Notes under the pieces: model-generated
Told to the model about the DNA's origin: nothing
The model's database searches: none
Seen by the model: only the letters and a program-made list of their open reading frames with translations
In this document: piece by piece, positions 1 through 25,900 of the stretch
Layout of the letters: each line of letters opens with the position of its first letter
How positions within the stretch are numbered: position 1 is the first letter of the stretch
Program-made: the position numbers and the translations under genes
NCBI RefSeq assembly: GCF_047663525.1
Contig: NC_092612.1
Span: forward strand, 2,637,501-2,701,500
DNA from: Anas platyrhynchos
Taxonomy: Eukaryota > Chordata > Aves > Anseriformes > Anatidae
Reading direction: 5' to 3'
DNA length: 64,000 nt

Positions 1-80
1 CTTCCACTGGGGAGCAGGAGAGGTTTTTAGAGCAGGGCCGGGCCCTGCCCTCCCCCCGCAGCCCCGGGAGGGATACTCAC

Positions 81-2741
<2,661 letters not shown>

Positions 2742-3030
2742 GGCTCCTCCGCGCACCACACGCAGCGCCCGCCGCCACCCCGCAGCAAGCCGCCCGCCCG
2801 TTGGCTGCCGCCCCCGCCGCCGGAGCTCCGCCGCACCCCGTTGGCTCAGGGGAACGTCGATCTAAGCGGAATCGACCAATCGCAAAAGCGATCCCGGGGG
2901 AAGGGGGCGGGAGTATGGGGGAGCCGCGCTGCGCATGCGCCGGCCCCGCAGCGGCCGCTGGAGGGGGCGCAATGCTCAGGAATGGAGCGGGCGGAGGGGG
3001 CTGCGCGCATGCGCACACTGTGAGGTGAAG
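2742..3030. promoter_or_regulatory. ILF2 promoter region, CpG-rich
   Basis: This stretch lies between the ILF2 start codon and the tRNA gene. It is dense in CpG and holds a CCAAT motif at 2876-2880 and repeated GCGCATGCGC-like palindromes near 2930-2940 and 3005-3014, which resemble NRF1 sites. No TATA box suits ILF2. The ILF2 transcription start should fall between about 2760 and 2850, but the sequence alone does not fix it. Confidence 0.6.
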
Positions 3031-3040
3031 CTATAAGAGC
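3031..3040 (+). promoter_or_regulatory. TATA-like element upstream of the tRNA-iMet gene
   Basis: CTATAAGAGC lies about 30 bases upstream of the mature tRNA 5' end. Upstream TATA-like boxes help position TFIIIB at some vertebrate tRNA genes. Function here is inferred. Confidence 0.4.
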
Positions 3041-3064
3041 TGCGGGAGGGCCGTGTGCAGCGGC

Positions 3065-3136
3065 AGCAGAGTGGCGCAGCGGAAGCGTGCTGGGCCCATA
3101 ACCCAGAGGTCGATGGATCGAAACCATCCTCTGCTA
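3065..3136 (+). tRNA. Initiator tRNA-Met (CAT)
   Basis: A 72-base gene folds as a full cloverleaf. Acceptor arm is AGCAGAG (3065-3071) with CTCTGCT (3129-3135), discriminator A at 3136, anticodon CAT at 3097-3099. Initiator hallmarks are all present: A1:T72 end pair, three G:C pairs flanking the anticodon loop (GGG/CCC), and ATCGAAA in place of the usual TTCGA in the T loop. The A box (TGGCGCAGCGG, 3072-3082) and B box (GGATCGAAACC, 3115-3125) are intact. No intron and no CCA is encoded, as expected for a eukaryotic nuclear gene. From memory, human has an initiator tRNA-Met gene in the same place beside ILF2. Confidence 0.98.
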
Positions 3137-3142
3137 GTTAAA

Positions 3143-3147
3143 TTTTT
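3143..3147 (+). terminator. Pol III terminator of tRNA-iMet
   Basis: A run of five T begins seven bases after the tRNA 3' end, the normal RNA polymerase III stop signal. A second, longer T run follows near 3168-3176 and could act as backup. Confidence 0.85.
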
Positions 3148-3176
3148 CCTCCCCTGCCCCGGGTGTTTTTTTTTTT

Positions 3177-3979
3177 AATTACCGCTTTAATTAAGTGATT
3201 TGATTACAGCCTCCGGCGCTCCCTAGTGCCTCTCCCCGGCCACGCTCAGCTGCTGCAGCCTTGACCGGCGCACCCCGGCTGGGTGCAGGGAGCGCCCCGG
3301 GAGCCTCCCGTGTGCTGGGGGCCACGCGTGTCCGGGGGGGGGCAGAGCCCACGGGGCCGAACCCACGGAGCCGCGCCCGTCCCGCGGCGGGGCTCTCCGT
3401 GACACCCTTTCCACCTCCACGGCAGTGGTGCCCAGCGCAAGGCTGTGATTTTTTTCCCCCGTGGGGGTCGCGGCGACCCCAAAACCCCCCCGGAGCCCTC
3501 GGGGGGGGAGAGACCGGAGGCTCCCGGGGCCCCCCCCTGGATCCCTCGGACCCCCACGCGTGGGTGCGCGCGGGCGGCGCTGAGCCCCGAGCCCGGCGCG
3601 ACGTGGGAGACGGGGAGGGGGGGGCAGGCACCCGGAGGAGAGGGGGGGTCCCACGGAGTCCGTGGGGGGGGGGGGGTTCGGGGCGTTCCGCACCGCCCTG
3701 CCCAGCGCTGGAGCCGTCGGGGGCAGCCGTTGGGTGTCCCACGCGTGTCCGCGGCGCGGGTAAAGAGCGCTGCGTGGATCCGCGTGGGATCGGGGGGGGG
3801 GGGTCGGGACGGCGAGGAGCCCCCTCGGTGCGGCGGGGCCGGGCAGGAAGGGGTTACCGGCGGCGGCGGCGGCTGGGAGCAGCCCTTTGTCACCGGCCCG
3901 GGGAGGGGTGGTGGTGGGGGGGGGGCCAGGAAGGGCTCAGCCCCGCCGCGGGGAGCCGCTGGCGGCGGGCGGCCGAGCG
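3177..3979. promoter_or_regulatory. NPR1 upstream region and 5' UTR, CpG island
   Basis: About 800 bases of very GC-rich DNA with long G runs separate the tRNA from the NPR1 start codon. Three perfect CACGCGTG palindromes lie at 3323-3330, 3555-3562 and 3740-3747. No TATA box is evident. The NPR1 transcription start and 5' UTR must lie here; no other gene is seen. Confidence 0.55.
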
Positions 3980-15187
<11,208 letters not shown>

Positions 15188-15488
15188 CCCCCCCCCACCG
15201 CACCCACAGCCCCCCCACGGGGCTCGGCACCGCTGTCACCGTGTGTGTGTCCCCCCCCCCCCAAAAAAACCCCAGGCTGGGGTCACACGGGGGGGGCCCA
15301 ACGCTGAGGCTGAACCCCAAAACTCGGCGATGCCCACCGGGGGGGGCATCGGCCGGGATGGGGCACGGAGGTGGCCGGGGGGGGGGGACACGGGGATGGC
15401 CCCGTGGACCCAAGGGGGGGGGGGTCGGTGCCCCCCCCCGTCCCCCCCCCGGGCGGCGGGATGGGAGCGCTGGAGCTCGGATTTTTGT

Positions 15489-15494
15489 AATAAA
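15489..15494 (+). other. NPR1: Poly(A) signal of NPR1
   Basis: AATAAA about 300 bases after the NPR1 stop codon, followed by a GT-rich stretch (GCTGGTGTGTGCG). This predicts a short 3' UTR of about 330 bases. Confidence 0.85.
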
Positions 15495-15529
15495 GCTGGT
15501 GTGTGCGCAGCTGCCTGGCTGTCCCCTGC

Positions 15530-15690
15530 TGGGGGGGACACTGGGTGTTGCCCCCCCCCGTATCACCCTCCATGAGGGGCACTGGGAAGCCCCCCCATGT
15601 CCTCCTTCTGGGGGGGGGACACTGGGTGTTGTCCCCCCCCCCCCCCCCATATCACCCTGCCAGGGGGGCACTGGATGTCCCCTGACCCTT
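15530..15690. repeat. Short tandem repeat downstream of NPR1
   Basis: Two and a half copies of a unit of about 65 bases containing GGGGACACTGGGTGTTG, then a C run and ATCACCCT. Confidence 0.75.
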
Positions 15691-15699
15691 GGTGCCCCC

Positions 15700-16130
15700 C
15701 CCCAAGAATTTGGGGAGGGGGCTCGGAATTTTTTTCTGGGGGGGGGGGGGCACCCCGGACAATGAGTTTTGGCGAGGTGGGGGGTCTTGGGGGGTCTGGG
15801 CGGGGGGGGGGGATGTGGGGTGCTGACGGCCTGGGGGGGTGTCCACTGGGGGGTGGGGTCCCGAGGAGGGGTTGGGGGTCCCGGGGAGGTCCCGGGGGGG
15901 TCCCGGCGGCCCCGGCTGTGCCCGCCCTGGGGGGGTCCCGGGGGGGGGTTTGGGGGTCCTGGGGGGTCCCGGGGGTGTCAGGGGGGGTTGTGGGTCCCGG
16001 GGGGGTCCGCAGGGTCTCGGGGGGCCCCGTCCGTGCCCGCCCTGGGTTGGGTTTGGGGGTCCCGGGGGGGTCCCGGGGGGGTCCCGGGGGTCCCGTCCCC
16101 GCCCCCCCCCCCCCGCGCTCCCCCCGCGGC
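15700..16130. other. G-rich intergenic spacer between NPR1 and INTS3
   Basis: Dominated by GGTCCCGGGGGGG-like degenerate repeats and long G or C runs. No gene is seen. Confidence 0.6.
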
Positions 16131-16450
16131 GCCCCCCAGCAGTGGGCGTGGCTCCCGCGCGGCCCGGCCCCGCCCCCTGCTCCCCATTGGCCGCCCGTCC
16201 GCGCGAGGCCCCGCCCCTTTTCCCCTCCTCCCTGCGCTGTCACTCAAACCCCGCTCTCCGCTTCCATTGGTCCGCACGAGCCCCAAGGGGCGGGCGCTTC
16301 CGGCGGCGGCCGCTTCCTCTTCCGGCCGGGCCCTCCCGGCCCTCTCCCGGTGACTTCCGGCCGGCGGCGCTGGGCGGGGGGCGCGGAGCCGCCGCCCTCC
16401 CCCCGCTCCCGGACCCCCCCCAGGCCGCGATCGGGCCCTGCCCGGCGGCA
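16130..16450 (+). promoter_or_regulatory. INTS3 CpG-island promoter
   Basis: Contains a GC/CACCC-like box (GTGGGCGTGGC, about 16143), two inverted CCAAT boxes (ATTGG at about 16185 and 16266) and several ETS-type CTTCCGG motifs (about 16298-16360). This matches TATA-less housekeeping promoters. Transcription probably starts near 16300-16400, leaving about 550-650 bases of 5' UTR before the ATG at 16950. Confidence 0.65.
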
Positions 16451-16949
16451 GCCGCAACCCCCCCTCCGGTCCCCTCCCCACCTCGTCCCCTCGGGGCTCA
16501 CCGGGAGCCTCCTCCCCGCGCCCCCCCGGTGCCTCCCGGTGCCCCCCCGGTGCCCCCACAGCCCGCAGGGGGGGGGCCGAGGCCTGGTCGAAGAGCAGCC
16601 CCCCGGTGTGTGCGCCCCCCCCCCCCTCACTCCGTGTCCCCCCCCCCCCCCCTCCCGGTTCGTCGCCGCCCCCCCCTCCGGTGCAGGAGCTTGGGGGGGG
16701 GCTCCCGGGGGGGGTTTCGCCCTCAGCGCCCCTCCCTCAAAAAAAAAAAAATAACAAAAAACAACAAAAAAAAACACCCCCCGGTGAGGAGGGGCAGGGC
16801 GGGGGCACCGCTGGGCTGTGCGCGGGGGGCTGAAGGGGGGGCTGCTGCTGGAGGGTGAGCCCCCCCCCCCCCCACCTCGAGACCCCCCCCCAAAAAAAAA
16901 AAACCCGGTAGGGACCCCCCCCCCAGTTAGGGTCCCCCCCCCGGCGGCC
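16450..16949 (+). other. Probable INTS3 5' UTR, very GC-rich with homopolymers
   Basis: Long C, G and A runs (for example 16739-16751 and 16861-16874). No upstream gene is evident. The ATG at 16950 sits in a good context (GCGGCCATGG). Confidence 0.5.
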
Positions 16950-19900
16950 ATGGAGCTGCAGAAGGGGAAGGGGGGAGCGGCAGGAGGAGGAGGAGGAGGG
17001 AAGTTGCTGGTCTCCACTCTTCTGGATGCCAAGGATGAGTTGGAGGAGGTAGGTGGCTGGGGGCGAGGGGGGGCTTGGGGGGGGGGCAGGGGGTGGGCAG
17101 CGGGCAGGGGGCACCCCCAGCACCCCCCCCACACCCAGCACCCCCCCCACACACACCGGCCCTGTGTCCTCAGCCCCCCCCTGGGGTTCCCTTCCTGCAG
17201 TGTGAAGCTGGGCAGGGGCTGGGGGCTGCCCAGGAGCCCTGCGCCCCCCCTCTGCACCTCTGCTTCACCCCTGGTGCTCGGGGGGAGTCCCGGGACCGAC
17301 CCCGAGGCCCCACAGGGCCCTTGTCCCCCCCCCCTCAGCAGCTGGGGGTGCGGAGGGGCCGCTTGTGTGCTGGGACGCAGGGGGTGCGAAGCCCTCAAAG
17401 CAGCACGGATTGGGGAAAAAATCTGCAGGATTTGGGTTTAAGGACAAAAAACGGGGGGGGTGACGGGAACGGCTCGGTCCCAAAGTGCTCAACGGGCCCC
17501 GTGTGCACTTTGGGACCCAGCTGGGGCTGCGCAGAGCCCTCCCAGCAGGGTCTGGGGCTGCCCCCATGGGCGCTGTGGGCAGAACCAGGGGTTTCCAGGG
17601 AGTTCTCGGTCCTGCCCCTGCCCTGCATCGAAGCCACGTTTCCAGCAAAAACCTCAGCACCAAAAAACAATTTTGGGCGTCGTTTGATGCTCCTGAGCAT
17701 GGCAGCGCCGATGGACGCAGCACCACGAGGTTGTTTCTCGGGGTAAAACCCCAACGGATGGGACGTGGAGCACGGGAGGAGCCGCGTGGGGCTGCGTGGC
17801 CGAGGGCTCGAAGGAACCGGGCTGCTTGGGGACAGCTCGGGGACATCTTGAGGACATCTTGGGGACACACCATTGGTGGCAGGGGCTGTGGGTTGGGTGC
17901 GTCTGTCTGGCAGCCCCCTGTGAGGGCTGCAGCTCGTGGAAACCTCAATCAGCTCTGCTCTCACGCTGCACAGCCGCTGAGCCCTGCCTCATAGCGACTT
18001 CTCCGCAGCCCCTTTGATGTGCAGAGTGGTTAATCAGGCCCCCAATCTGCTAATCAGGCCCCCAGTCTGCTAATCAGGCCCCAAATCTGCTAATCAGGCC
18101 CCAAATCTGCGTGCTGGGCTGGCATTTTAATCAAGAGATGCCCATGCAGAAATAACCTCCTGGGAACCTGTTTTTTTTTTTTGCAAAAGCCCTGCTAAAA
18201 CCAACTCTGATCTCTCCAGTGGAGCAGATGTTGCCACGAGCTCCTCCAAAAGTCACATCTGCACTGTCCCTGTCACACTGACACGTGTTGGGGGGGCCTC
18301 CACCGCTTCACAACCAGGGCTGCTTGCCTGGAAACATCCACAACTGCTCCTCGTTCTCAGCCAGAACTCTCCAGGGCGTCGAGCAGCCCCGGCAGAAGGT
18401 TTCCAGGCTGCCGGGTGTCACTGAGAGGCCTGAGACCCGGGGTTGCTGCTTGGAGGGAGCTCCTAGAAATCAGCCCGGGCCTTGGCCTCGTGTCGAAATG
18501 ACAGCAGAATTCCCATCGCTGGGTTTTGGGCCCGGCCCTGACGTTGGCTCTCGTGTGTTTCAGAGGCTGGAGAGGTGCGTGGGCATCGTCACGTCGCTGA
18601 CCAGCGGGCTGTCAGAGAGGGAGGCCAACGACGCCCTCAACGCTCACGTGAGTGTCACCTCCTGAGTGTCACCTCCTGAGTGTCACCTCCTGAGAGGTCC
18701 TGCCTGGAGGAACAGCTCGGGGGGTGCTGTGCCCTCACACATTGCCTGGGGGGCAAGCACAGAGAGCAGGCAGGAGATCAGAGCCTGGGGGACGGAGCCT
18801 GCTGCCTTCTCCCCGTTCTCATCCTCTCGAGGATTCTCAGAGCTATTGGGGTGAAATTACAAAGCAGGGGCACTCTCACCCCCCGCCTGGCAGCGTATTT
18901 GGAGGCCGAGCCGGGTTCAGCTCTCACTGAGCGCGTCCCTGCCAGCCCGGAGCATTGTGCACGTGCTCCTGGTGCTGTTATTTCTCGTGTATTTTTGTCC
19001 TCCTGCACCGCTCAGGTCAGCTTTTTCTTGGCCTCTGAACAGCCGGGCTCCAGCCTGCTGGAAAGGGCAGGTTCAGTCCCTCTGGTGAGGGATGGAGCAT
19101 TTATTTCCAACTCAGCGTGGCCTTAAAATACTTGCCAGCGGGCTGCAGACGTTACCGTATAAGGAGAACTGCCGTGTGACATCTTAACGGGCTCCCAGAC
19201 TTGTTGGTTGTGTTTTTTCCCCCCCAAGAACACCTTGGGCTCTTGGAATCTGCAGGAAAATGTTGCCTCCCCTTAATGGGGAAAAAGCTGGCGGCTCAGG
19301 CTGCACCCAAGGCTTGGAAGCTCGTGAAATGCCCCATGAGGACAGATGGGGGCTGGAAGGAGACCCCCGCGGGTCCCCAGCAGCAGGAGAGGGCTGAGGG
19401 CTCCTGCCGGGCTCCTGACCTGCAGGATTTGGGGCGTTTTGTTCAAACGGTGCCACCAGGAGCTCTGTGAGGCTCTCTGTGCCTCAGCCTCACCAGTATG
19501 TACCGGTGCTGGGGAGACCTCGTGCACTTCGTGTCCCCTTGTCCCTTTTCTCTGCCGTCCCCCCGACCCGCTCACAGGCAGCGCCTGCTTTTTCTCTCGC
19601 AGATCTGCAAAGGCACCTCCCAGCACGAGGAGATCTGCCTGGGCCTCTTCACTCTGGTCTTGACCGAACCGGCTCAGGCGCAGAAGGTAAGGCACGCGCC
19701 CGCCGCGAGCTTCTTCCCGAGGGGTTTTTGCTTTCCAGGCAGCCCGGGATGTGCAGAGGTGCTCCTGGGGAAGTTTCTGGTCTCGTGCAGACACCAGCAG
19801 GCGCCTGGCTGCGGTCCTCAGCGCTGAGCCCTGTTTATTGTAGCGGGGCAATGACTCTGCTTGGACCATTTCTGGTTTCGTTGCGTCCACGTGGCGCAGG

Positions 19901-22900
19901 CGCTGCAGCAGCAGCTGCTGGGGGAATGCAGACGCTGCCACCAGGGAAGGGAGCTTGGCTGGCTGCTTTCACAGCCCTAGAATTAATTGTTTCTCGTTGT
20001 GGGAGGCGAGCACTGAGTCTTCGAGAAACCATAAACCCTTTCTCGGCTTCTGCCTTGCCTTTGGAGGCCCAGAACAGATTCGTGTGCTGGGGGCTGGGTG
20101 CAGATGCCTACAGAAATAATGGCTTAGACTCTCGAGGAGAAGAAACACGACCAATTCCTAGAGAAAACTGCATGTCAGCAGCTGGCTTCTCTTAATTTCA
20201 CAGACCAGGTTTAATTTTTAAGTAACTTTTTGATGCTGTTCTACGCTGTGATTCTACACCTGCTGTTAGTTACCTCCATGAAGATGGATGCTTTGTGTTT
20301 TGAAGGCCTCAGATGCGGGTTGGGCAGCGTTGCTGCTGGGTGGGGGAGCTCGGGGAGGGAGCTGGGATCTCTGCTCTGTTGGAGGAACCAGAGCTAGCTG
20401 TAACAGCCCAAAGGAGAACCAAAAGCACCACTGGAAGGGCTGCGCGTGGGAAGAGGTGCCCGGGAGGTCCTCGTTTGGATGGGTTTCAGCGAGCAGGTGT
20501 TGAGCAGAGCTGGGGAGGGTTGAAGTGGACTCAAAGCAGGAAGGCAGCGTTTGCAGCGAGCACAGCGGCGTGCTGTGCCGTCAGGGATGTGCTCTGAGCC
20601 CTGGCGCTGTGCTGGACCGAAGGTGACTCATGCAATATCCTCTCCTGATTTAATCTCTGCTGCGAGGGCAGAGCTCTCCCTGCTGAAGCCGTGGGTCCAG
20701 GTCAGTTCCCGGAACGTGTGGCTGTCTCAGCGCTGCTGGGCGCTGAATTTCCAGCTCTGCTCCCCAGAAATCACAACTCGAAAGCAAAGCACGCTTCTCC
20801 TGGCAGTCTTTAGCCCCGGCTGCTCCCAGTGCTGGTGCAGGTCGGGTTCCCTTCTGGCTGTTTCACTCTGCCTCCTTGAAGCCTGCTCGCGCAGCCCCTG
20901 CCCTGCTGTCCTTCGGCTCCATCCTGACTCTGCCTCATGCTCCGGACATCAGATGTTGGACTCAGCTCCTTTCTGAGCAGCTGTGGCACGGGAGCCACCA
21001 AATGAAATGTTCTTCTCTCCTCCAGGGCCGCAGCTGGTGGGGAGCACCCGGACCCCGATAGCTGAGTGCAGGTAGTGCAGGGTGCGTAGGGCAGGTGCTT
21101 CGGGGCAGGGGAAGCCGAGGCACAGGGACTCCAGCGAGCTCCAGCGCTCAGTCTGCATGGCAATCACACTGCGAGGGGCAGAGCAGAGCCTCTCCAGTGG
21201 TTTCCCCTCTGCAATTTCCTCTGGCAGGGGGCGAGCTGTCTGGCTCCGCGTGTCCCAGCTGCTGGCAGGCACCCGCACACTGGGGTAATGAGACGTGGCT
21301 GCTCCTCCTGTCCTCCTGCTCTTCTCAGATCTGCTCTGGGGAGCGCAGCCCTTTTTTCTCAGGGAGTAATTGGATCTGCTGGGCTCTGATGTCATCTGCT
21401 GTTGCCACCTGCCCTGTGTCCAGACGGCAGGGACAGGAAGCCCGGCGGTGATTTTCTGCTGGGCTTCGGGGGTGATTTTCTCCTTGCCTTCGCTCCTGTG
21501 CCTACCAAGAGGGGTTAACAGCTAGGGCACCTTGCGGGACTCCTGAGAGAGCTCTGAAATCATCACACCACGGGCAGAGCTGCGTCCATCCTCCAGCAAG
21601 GACCTGCTGCAGGTCCTGGGGCATGCAGTGCAGCCAGTTCTGGTTGTCTGTGGCAGCCTCCGCACCTCTGGTCCTGGAGGAGGATTCCCAGCCTCAGGGG
21701 GCACCAAATCCCAGCAGGATGCGGTGGAAGTGGTGCTGCCCTGAATCGAGCACAACCCCTGCAGGCTTTGCTCTCCTCCCGAGCCTGTTGGTTTGCCCAG
21801 GGAGAAAAAAAAGTCAAGACTGCTGCAGCGAGCTGTGTTTATGTTCAAGGGTACTCGTGTGCTCGTTGCCCTGGCTGTGCGGTGAGTGCTGCAGCCCCAG
21901 CACGCCTGCAGAGGCATCTCCTGCCATCTGCTCGGGCATCTTGTGCTCCTTACCAGGTGCCTGGGTGCTGCTGGGGCTCAGCTGGCCCCGTGGCCGTGCC
22001 GTTCCCCAGCTGCTCCTGCTGGTGTTTGGAGGTGCAGGCGCCACTGTTTCCTCCCAGGGGGTTGGTTACAGCATCTCCCTTCTCAGGAGGGGGCTGAAGC
22101 TGCCCCAGGAACTCGCTGATGGGGTGAAGAAGCAGCGGCCAGCCCTGGCGGTGGGCACGCAGCTCTCCTCCTCCTCCTCTTCTTCCTCCCCCCTCGTTGC
22201 CCTGGGGGAGCTGAGCCGTGCTGAGCTCCCCCAGCTGCGAGGAGGGCCGCCTGGCCGCCTCCCAGCACCCGGTGACAGCCCCTGGTGTGTCACTTCGCCC
22301 TCCTCCGCCTGCCACCCCTCATTTTAATTAACGCCGGGCTGTGGGATCAGAGGGCACGGAGCCCTCCCCGACAGCTCCCGACATCTCCTCCAGCAGCTGT
22401 CTGCCTGCTGGGGGGGGTCTCTCCCCCACTCCGTGCCTGTTTTCTTCCCTCCCCCCCCCAATCCCTCATTTAAAGCAAACATTTATCATTTGCTCCTTCC
22501 TGTTAATTAAATGTCCTGCGCGAGCGGCGGCTCCGATCTGCCAGGAGCGGGGAGGAGGCGATGGATCGTCTGCAGCCTCGGCAATAAGCAAGAACTTCAG
22601 GTCCCCTCCCCGCCCCCTCGGCAGCCCTGAGGATTTTTCTCCGAGCACCTTCGGGTCCTCGCTGCCATCCTGGTGCCCGAGGCTGTTTATGCAGGGGTCC
22701 GGTCGGGGTTGTCTGAGCAAGCAGGGAGGTGACAGGGCTGTGAGGCTGGTGAAAGGGGATTTGTGCTCCTCTGGTTGTGTCAGGAGCGTCCTTTGTGTGG
22801 GTTGTGTTGTGGTTTTCTGCCGTGTTTGGCGTTTCGGGGAAGTTGGCAGCGAGCAAGGTGAAGGAAGAGCTGCCAAACCTCCGTGGGTGCCGGGGTGGTG

Positions 22901-25900
22901 ATGCCCTTCTTCTGGGACTGACACCGAAGTGAGTTCCCTGCAGCCTCTCTCCTGGCTGCTCGCTGCAGCCTGCCAGGGTCAGCCCAGCCCATCAGGAGCT
23001 AATCTGTGCTCTGAGCTGTGTCAGAGGACCTGGAAGTGGCTTTAAACACAGAATTGGGCACCGAACCTCCTGCACAGCCACCAGAAATCCAAAGGGCAGG
23101 TGTGTCACTCGGAAAAGGAGCTCCATGAACGCAGCTCCTGAGTGCCAAGAAAAGCTGCTAAGGTGAGAAGCTTTCACCTCCCTGCTGCTCCTCGGGGTGC
23201 AGAAACAAACCTGCCCGTGCGAGATGGGCGAGGAGCGACGGGTGGTCACCCTGAGCCCGCAGAGGAGGAGGATGCAGGCAGGGCAGGGGCCTGACAGCGC
23301 TGGCGGTTTCCAAACAACGGAGGAAAAACCTTGAGTCTGGGCAGACCTCGGGGGAATTGGCATCCCGGGCTGGCTGTGTCCCGGGCTGCCTCCTCGCAGG
23401 CATTTTCCCTGATGGATGTGCTGCTCCTCCAAAGGAGAGGCCTGATCCTGGCCAGGTAGCAGCCTGTGTGGAGACACCGAGTCTGGCTCTGCTTTGCGGG
23501 TACCCGTTTAGCATTTCAAAAGCAACTGGAGGTCCCAAAAAGACTTCACCTCTCGGGTTCTGATTTGTTGTGTTGCTGCTGTAGTTTTGTTTTTATTTCT
23601 TTCAGCAGTGCTCTGTGAGAAAGGCAGGGAGAGAGCCTGAGCACGGGGAGCCTCATCAAAGGGATCTTTTGAGGCCTCATTAACTCTCTGAAGGAGGATG
23701 CAGGGAGCAGACCCCTGCTCTCTGGAATATCATGACATTTACCGGCGCAAATTAACATTCATTCAGCCCTCCTTAGCAAATTACTTCCTCGGCGCCCTCC
23801 ACCCCCTGCTGCCCCGATCCGAGGGGAAGGGAGAGCCAGCACCTTTGCTCTCTGGCCAGCATTTTTCCTGGCTGCTGGCCGATAAGGTCCTTCCTCCCCC
23901 TATCTGGATGGGGGCTGTTTATTCATTGATCCTTCCCAAGGACCGGTGGCTGTCTCTCCTCTCTGGTATTGGTCTCTCCGGAGCTGTGGCAGAGCCCGGG
24001 GAGGGCTGGGATGAGGGGACGGGGGAGGTTGTTGTGAGCCACCCCACGGTGTCTGTGCTGGAGTGTGAAACCTTTGGCCCCCGGGGCTGAACCCAGCGCG
24101 TCCAGCTGGCATTTGTAATGCCCCGGGGGATTAATGGCTCGGCCTGGCCTGGCCCTGGGATGCTGATTCAGGTCACCCCACGGAGCCTGCCTGCCTTGAT
24201 GTTCCTCCTTCCCTGAGATTTAATTTATTTGCTGTTATCTAATCAGGTTTTGATTTAAAAAAAACACCAACGGTATGTTTTCCATCGTGCTCCTTTATCT
24301 GTAACCATCTCCTGCCATTCTCTGCTGCAGTGCTACCGGGACTTGGCGCTGGTGAGCCGAGATGGCATGAACATTGTCCTCAACAAGATCAACCAGATCC
24401 TCATGGAGAAGTACCTGAAGCTGCAGGACACATGTCGGACCCAGGTGAGGAGAGAGCAGAGCCCCAGAGCCCCCCTCCTGCTGCCAGCCTGGCAGAGGAC
24501 GAGCAGAGGGCGCTGGAGCTGGGGGGGGCTTGGGGACAAGCTCCTCTGCTCCACGTCGTGGAAGGGAAATTGGGGTGGTGGCGTTTGCCACAGGGGCACC
24601 TGGGGTGTTGTGGGTGGGTGTCGTGGGAGGGTCTGGCAGTACCTGTGCTCACCTCTCCCCCCCATCCAGCTGGTGTGGCTGCTGCGGGAGCTGGTGAAGA
24701 GCGGCGTGCTCGGTGCGGACGGCGTCTGCATGACCTTCATGAAGCAGATCGCAGGTGGGTTCCATGCGCCAGGCAGTAGGATCTGAGCTGCTCGTGCCAG
24801 CAGGCTGGGCACGCAGCAGGGCGCGTGGTGGAATTGGGTCCAGAGCCCGGGTTGCTGCACGGCCAGGTCCCGACAGGCTCCGCGCGTCGCAGGACCCAGG
24901 GCAGGCAGGAGCAGAGCTCGCTGGCAGGCGCTCAGCCTGCCCCAACCTGTCTGGTGAGGAAATCTCTCCAGGAAGGATGGGGCAGAGGACAAACCCTCAC
25001 GAGTCTGTTGCTCCCAACGGCCTCTACGAGGAGTGAATCAGAGAGCGAGCCAGGAGGCTTCTGGCAAATGCTGGAACAGGAACCAAATTAGTTCCTGCTG
25101 CTGCCAGCTTTCACCCTTGTCACGCTGCACGCGAGCACCGGGATCATCCCCGGTCCCTGCTCTGACCTGGGCGATGACAAGAGCTGTGTGAGCCATCAGA
25201 GATGTGGTGTGAAGGCAGGAGCTCTCACAAGGAGCTGGGGCTGCCCGTCTGGAAGCCCACGGCGTGTTCCCAACGGGCCTGGTGTGAGCACCCCACACTC
25301 GTGCGCACACACACGCCTTTCCGGATTCACAGGAACGGTGCCTTTTCCGTGTTCCCTGCTCAGCCCTGGTGCTGGCCACGGCGGGGGAATTAACGTCCCA
25401 CCATAAAACCTGACATTGTGTTTTTCTTGTGCGCGCCCGTGACGCGGGGCTGGGCGGCCTGGATTGGAAATTGCTAGGTCTGCTCTTCAGGGGAGGAAGA
25501 ACGGGGAGGGAGGGGACAGAGTCCTGAGCGGGAGCCAAGCTGTCCTGGCCCTGTTGTCGCAGTGTAAACAGAGCATTTAAAAACCCATCGGCGAAGGCAT
25601 CCCTTGTTTCCCCTTGCTTACACCTCCCCGTTCAGGGCCCCCACAGTTCTGGAAGGCCGCCGCCGCCTCAATTCTCACCGCATTTATGATGCCTTAATTG
25701 TTGTGACCCCATTGTTTTGGCCTGCCTGCTGCAGCAGTTCGCCGTGCCCCTGCCGCAGGAGGCCCTCGGCTCCTCGTGGCTTTGGCCACGGGCTCCAGCC
25801 TCGTGCCGAAGGGCCCCGCTGAGAGGGCGAGACTCTGCTTTGACACCTGGCCTTCGCTGGAGAGCTCGGGTGTTCTTTGCGGATGCCGTGTCCCCGTTGT

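Noticed and set aside
20225-20285. Possible CR1 LINE 3' end (TGTTCTACGCTGTGATTCTAC)
   Set aside because: Only a faint resemblance to the ATTCTATGATTCTATG tail; no CR1 body upstream and no repeated 8-mer end.
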